From Nanobdellota archaeon (GTDB lineage Archaea > Nanobdellota > Nanobdellia > Woesearchaeales > GW2011-AR15), in the NCBI GenBank assembly GCA_018815145.1, contig JAHIYL010000226.1:1-5447 (forward strand): 5,447 nucleotides of DNA. Direction: 5' to 3'. Each line of letters starts with the position of its first letter. The stretch's first letter is position 1. The notes beneath the pieces were generated by a model that was given only the letters and a program-made list of their open reading frames with translations, was not told where the DNA came from and ran no database searches. The translations under genes and the position numbers were made by a program. Shown here piece after piece: positions 4,459 to 5,447 of this stretch.

Positions 4459-5447
4459 TTATTTCCTCATTCTATTGAATATCTTAAATTTTTTTGGTTT
4501 AAAGTTGGTCAATTCCAACAAATATGAAATTTCTTTCTTGTTGAAAAGGCCAGTCATAAAAACCATTGCTGCATATACTAGGCCGCATATGCTAAGCGTC
4601 ACAATCATCTCAGGTATGACTGGTATGGTAAATACTTTTTTTAAGACAGAAAGCACAATCAAGAATATTGCACCAGAAACAAATATCTTCAACCAGCGTC
4701 TATAGGGAAAATTTATACCTACAAATTTATTAAAATAAAACAGTGATACTACAAACTGGGAAATTAGGCTTGCTGCCAATGCAATCGATGCTCCAATCAC
4801 TCCAAACTTTGGAATAAAAACTAAAGAGAACACTAAATTTACTATGGCACCAACATAGACTGCTTTTGTTACAGAAAAGGGTTTGCCTATTGCTGCCACA
4901 ACATTTAAATTAATTCCTGTAAATACTGTAAACAAAATACCAGTAAGGATTATCCTCAAAGAAAGACCAACTAATGTGACAATAGATCCAAAAAAGCTTG
5001 TTGTATAACTAAGGAACTGATTTCCAAATACAAGCCTGACAATGATATCTGGAAATGAAAAGAAAATAAGGATGACTGGCCAGATAAGGATTGGGAGATA
5101 AGAATACAACAGATATACCATCTCTTTTACTTTATTTTTGTTACCCTTTGCCCATTCTGTAGCAGCATATGGTTTTATGACTGCTGAAAATGGTTTACCA
5201 ATGAACAGCGCAAGTACTGCAGTAGGGTAAGCAACACTGTAGATTCCGACATGAATAACCCCTGAAAATATGGTCAGAAGGTTCACATTAAATGGACCCA
5301 GCAACAGATCTGCGCCAGTTCCAATAACTAACTTAAGAGAATAATTAAAAAATTCCTTGATCATATCTATTGTTAGAATCATCTTGTGTTTCAAAAAATT
5401 AAAATTTTTGAGCAAAATATAGACAATCACAATCACACCAACAAACT
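4459..5447 (-). CDS. Polysaccharide/oligosaccharide flippase, Wzx-like (MOP superfamily), N-terminus outside the window
   Basis: The frame is open to the right edge of the window. A GTG at 5434-5436 is simply an internal Val codon preceded by F-V-G, so the gene is truncated by the window and not naturally short. About 328 C-terminal residues are present, against roughly 450-500 for full-length family members. Counting from that GTG as residue 1, hydrophobic segments lie at about 1-9, 50-80, 108-128, 145-178, 190-210, 213-236, 248-266 and 273-298. The loop VVAAIGKP at 179-186, followed by a hydrophobic segment ending LVFIPKFGVIGASIA at 205-219, is typical of polysaccharide-export flippases. 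The C-terminal tail is strongly basic (KPKKFKIFNRMRK), consistent with a cytoplasmic end. Family role: moving undecaprenyl- or dolichol-linked glycans across the cytoplasmic membrane. It sits one base upstream of the heptose-activating fusion, suggesting that the glycan exported contains that sugar. The substrate cannot be inferred from sequence. Confidence 0.88.
   Translation of the reverse strand, partial: FVGVIVIVYILLKNFNFLKHKMILTIDMIKEFFNYSLKLVIGTGADLLLGPFNVNLLTIFSGVIHVGIYSVAYPTAVLALFIGKPFSAVIKPYAATEWAKGNKNKVKEMVYLLYSYLPILIWPVILIFFSFPDIIVRLVFGNQFLSYTTSFFGSIVTLVGLSLRIILTGILFTVFTGINLNVVAAIGKPFSVTKAVYVGAIVNLVFSLVFIPKFGVIGASIALAASLISQFVVSLFYFNKFVGINFPYRRWLKIFVSGAIFLIVLSVLKKVFTIPVIPEMIVTLSICGLVYAAMVFMTGLFNKKEISYLLELTNFKPKKFKIFNRMRK
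4464..4468 (-). promoter_or_regulatory. Shine-Dalgarno for the nucleotidyltransferase-phosphatase fusion
   Basis: On the minus strand GAGGA lies 6 bases before the ATG at 4455-4457 and inside the last codons of the flippase gene, supporting this start. With the TAAGATG junction it indicates co-transcription with the flippase and no promoter between them. Confidence 0.7.

Noticed and set aside
4475..4705. A 76-codon open frame on the plus strand
   Set aside because: It is antisense to the flippase C-terminus, with no motif and no ribosome binding site of note.
1..5447. CRISPR arrays, tRNA genes, insertion sequences or attachment sites
   Set aside because: No regularly spaced repeats, cloverleaf-like sequence, transposase motifs or paired terminal repeats were seen; almost every base is within a coding gene.

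Overview
This is an AT-rich, gene-dense window with essentially no non-coding DNA. It carries a sugar-nucleotide / surface-glycan locus. Its core is a nearly complete set of enzymes for making a nucleotide-activated glycero-manno-heptose from sedoheptulose 7-phosphate: a GmhA-type isomerase, an HldE-type PfkB kinase, and a nucleotidyltransferase fused to a GmhB-like HAD phosphatase. A DegT-family sugar aminotransferase, a separate HAD phosphatase and a polysaccharide flippase flank this core. The host cannot be fixed from sequence alone. Low GC, compact overlapping genes, clear Shine-Dalgarno motifs and the style of the flippase and the fusion protein would fit an uncultivated archaeon (for example a DPANN lineage) or an uncultivated bacterium. 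I lean weakly to the archaeon; no ribosomal or informational gene is present to settle it.

Layout. On the plus strand, bases 1-63 are the last codons of an unidentified upstream gene. A run of overlapping genes follows: HAD phosphatase (60-692), PLP aminotransferase (689-1816), PfkB/HldE-like sugar-phosphate kinase (1813-2835) and GmhA-like isomerase (2822-3379). Every junction overlaps by 4 to 14 bases, so this is one operon whose promoter lies left of the window. On the minus strand, reading right to left, are a flippase cut by the window edge (5447-4459) and, one base later, the nucleotidyltransferase-phosphatase fusion (4457-3384). The two operons converge with a 4-base gap at 3380-3383. 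There is no gene-free stretch above 300 bases. I saw no tRNA, rRNA, CRISPR array, insertion sequence or clear terminator.

How the genes may work together. The isomerase converts sedoheptulose 7-phosphate to glycero-manno-heptose 7-phosphate. The kinase adds the 1-phosphate. The HAD half of the fusion removes the 7-phosphate and its nucleotidyltransferase half activates the heptose 1-phosphate. The aminotransferase suggests that an amino sugar, possibly but not necessarily derived from the heptose, is also made, and the flippase would export the lipid-linked glycan. The heptose step order comes from established HldE/Gmh biochemistry; joining the flanking genes to it is inference from context.

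The most notable points are the nucleotidyltransferase-GmhB fusion, the apparent loss of the GmhB zinc-loop ligands in it, the separation of a kinase from the nucleotidyltransferase it is usually joined to, and a rise in GC content across the kinase and the first part of the isomerase gene.
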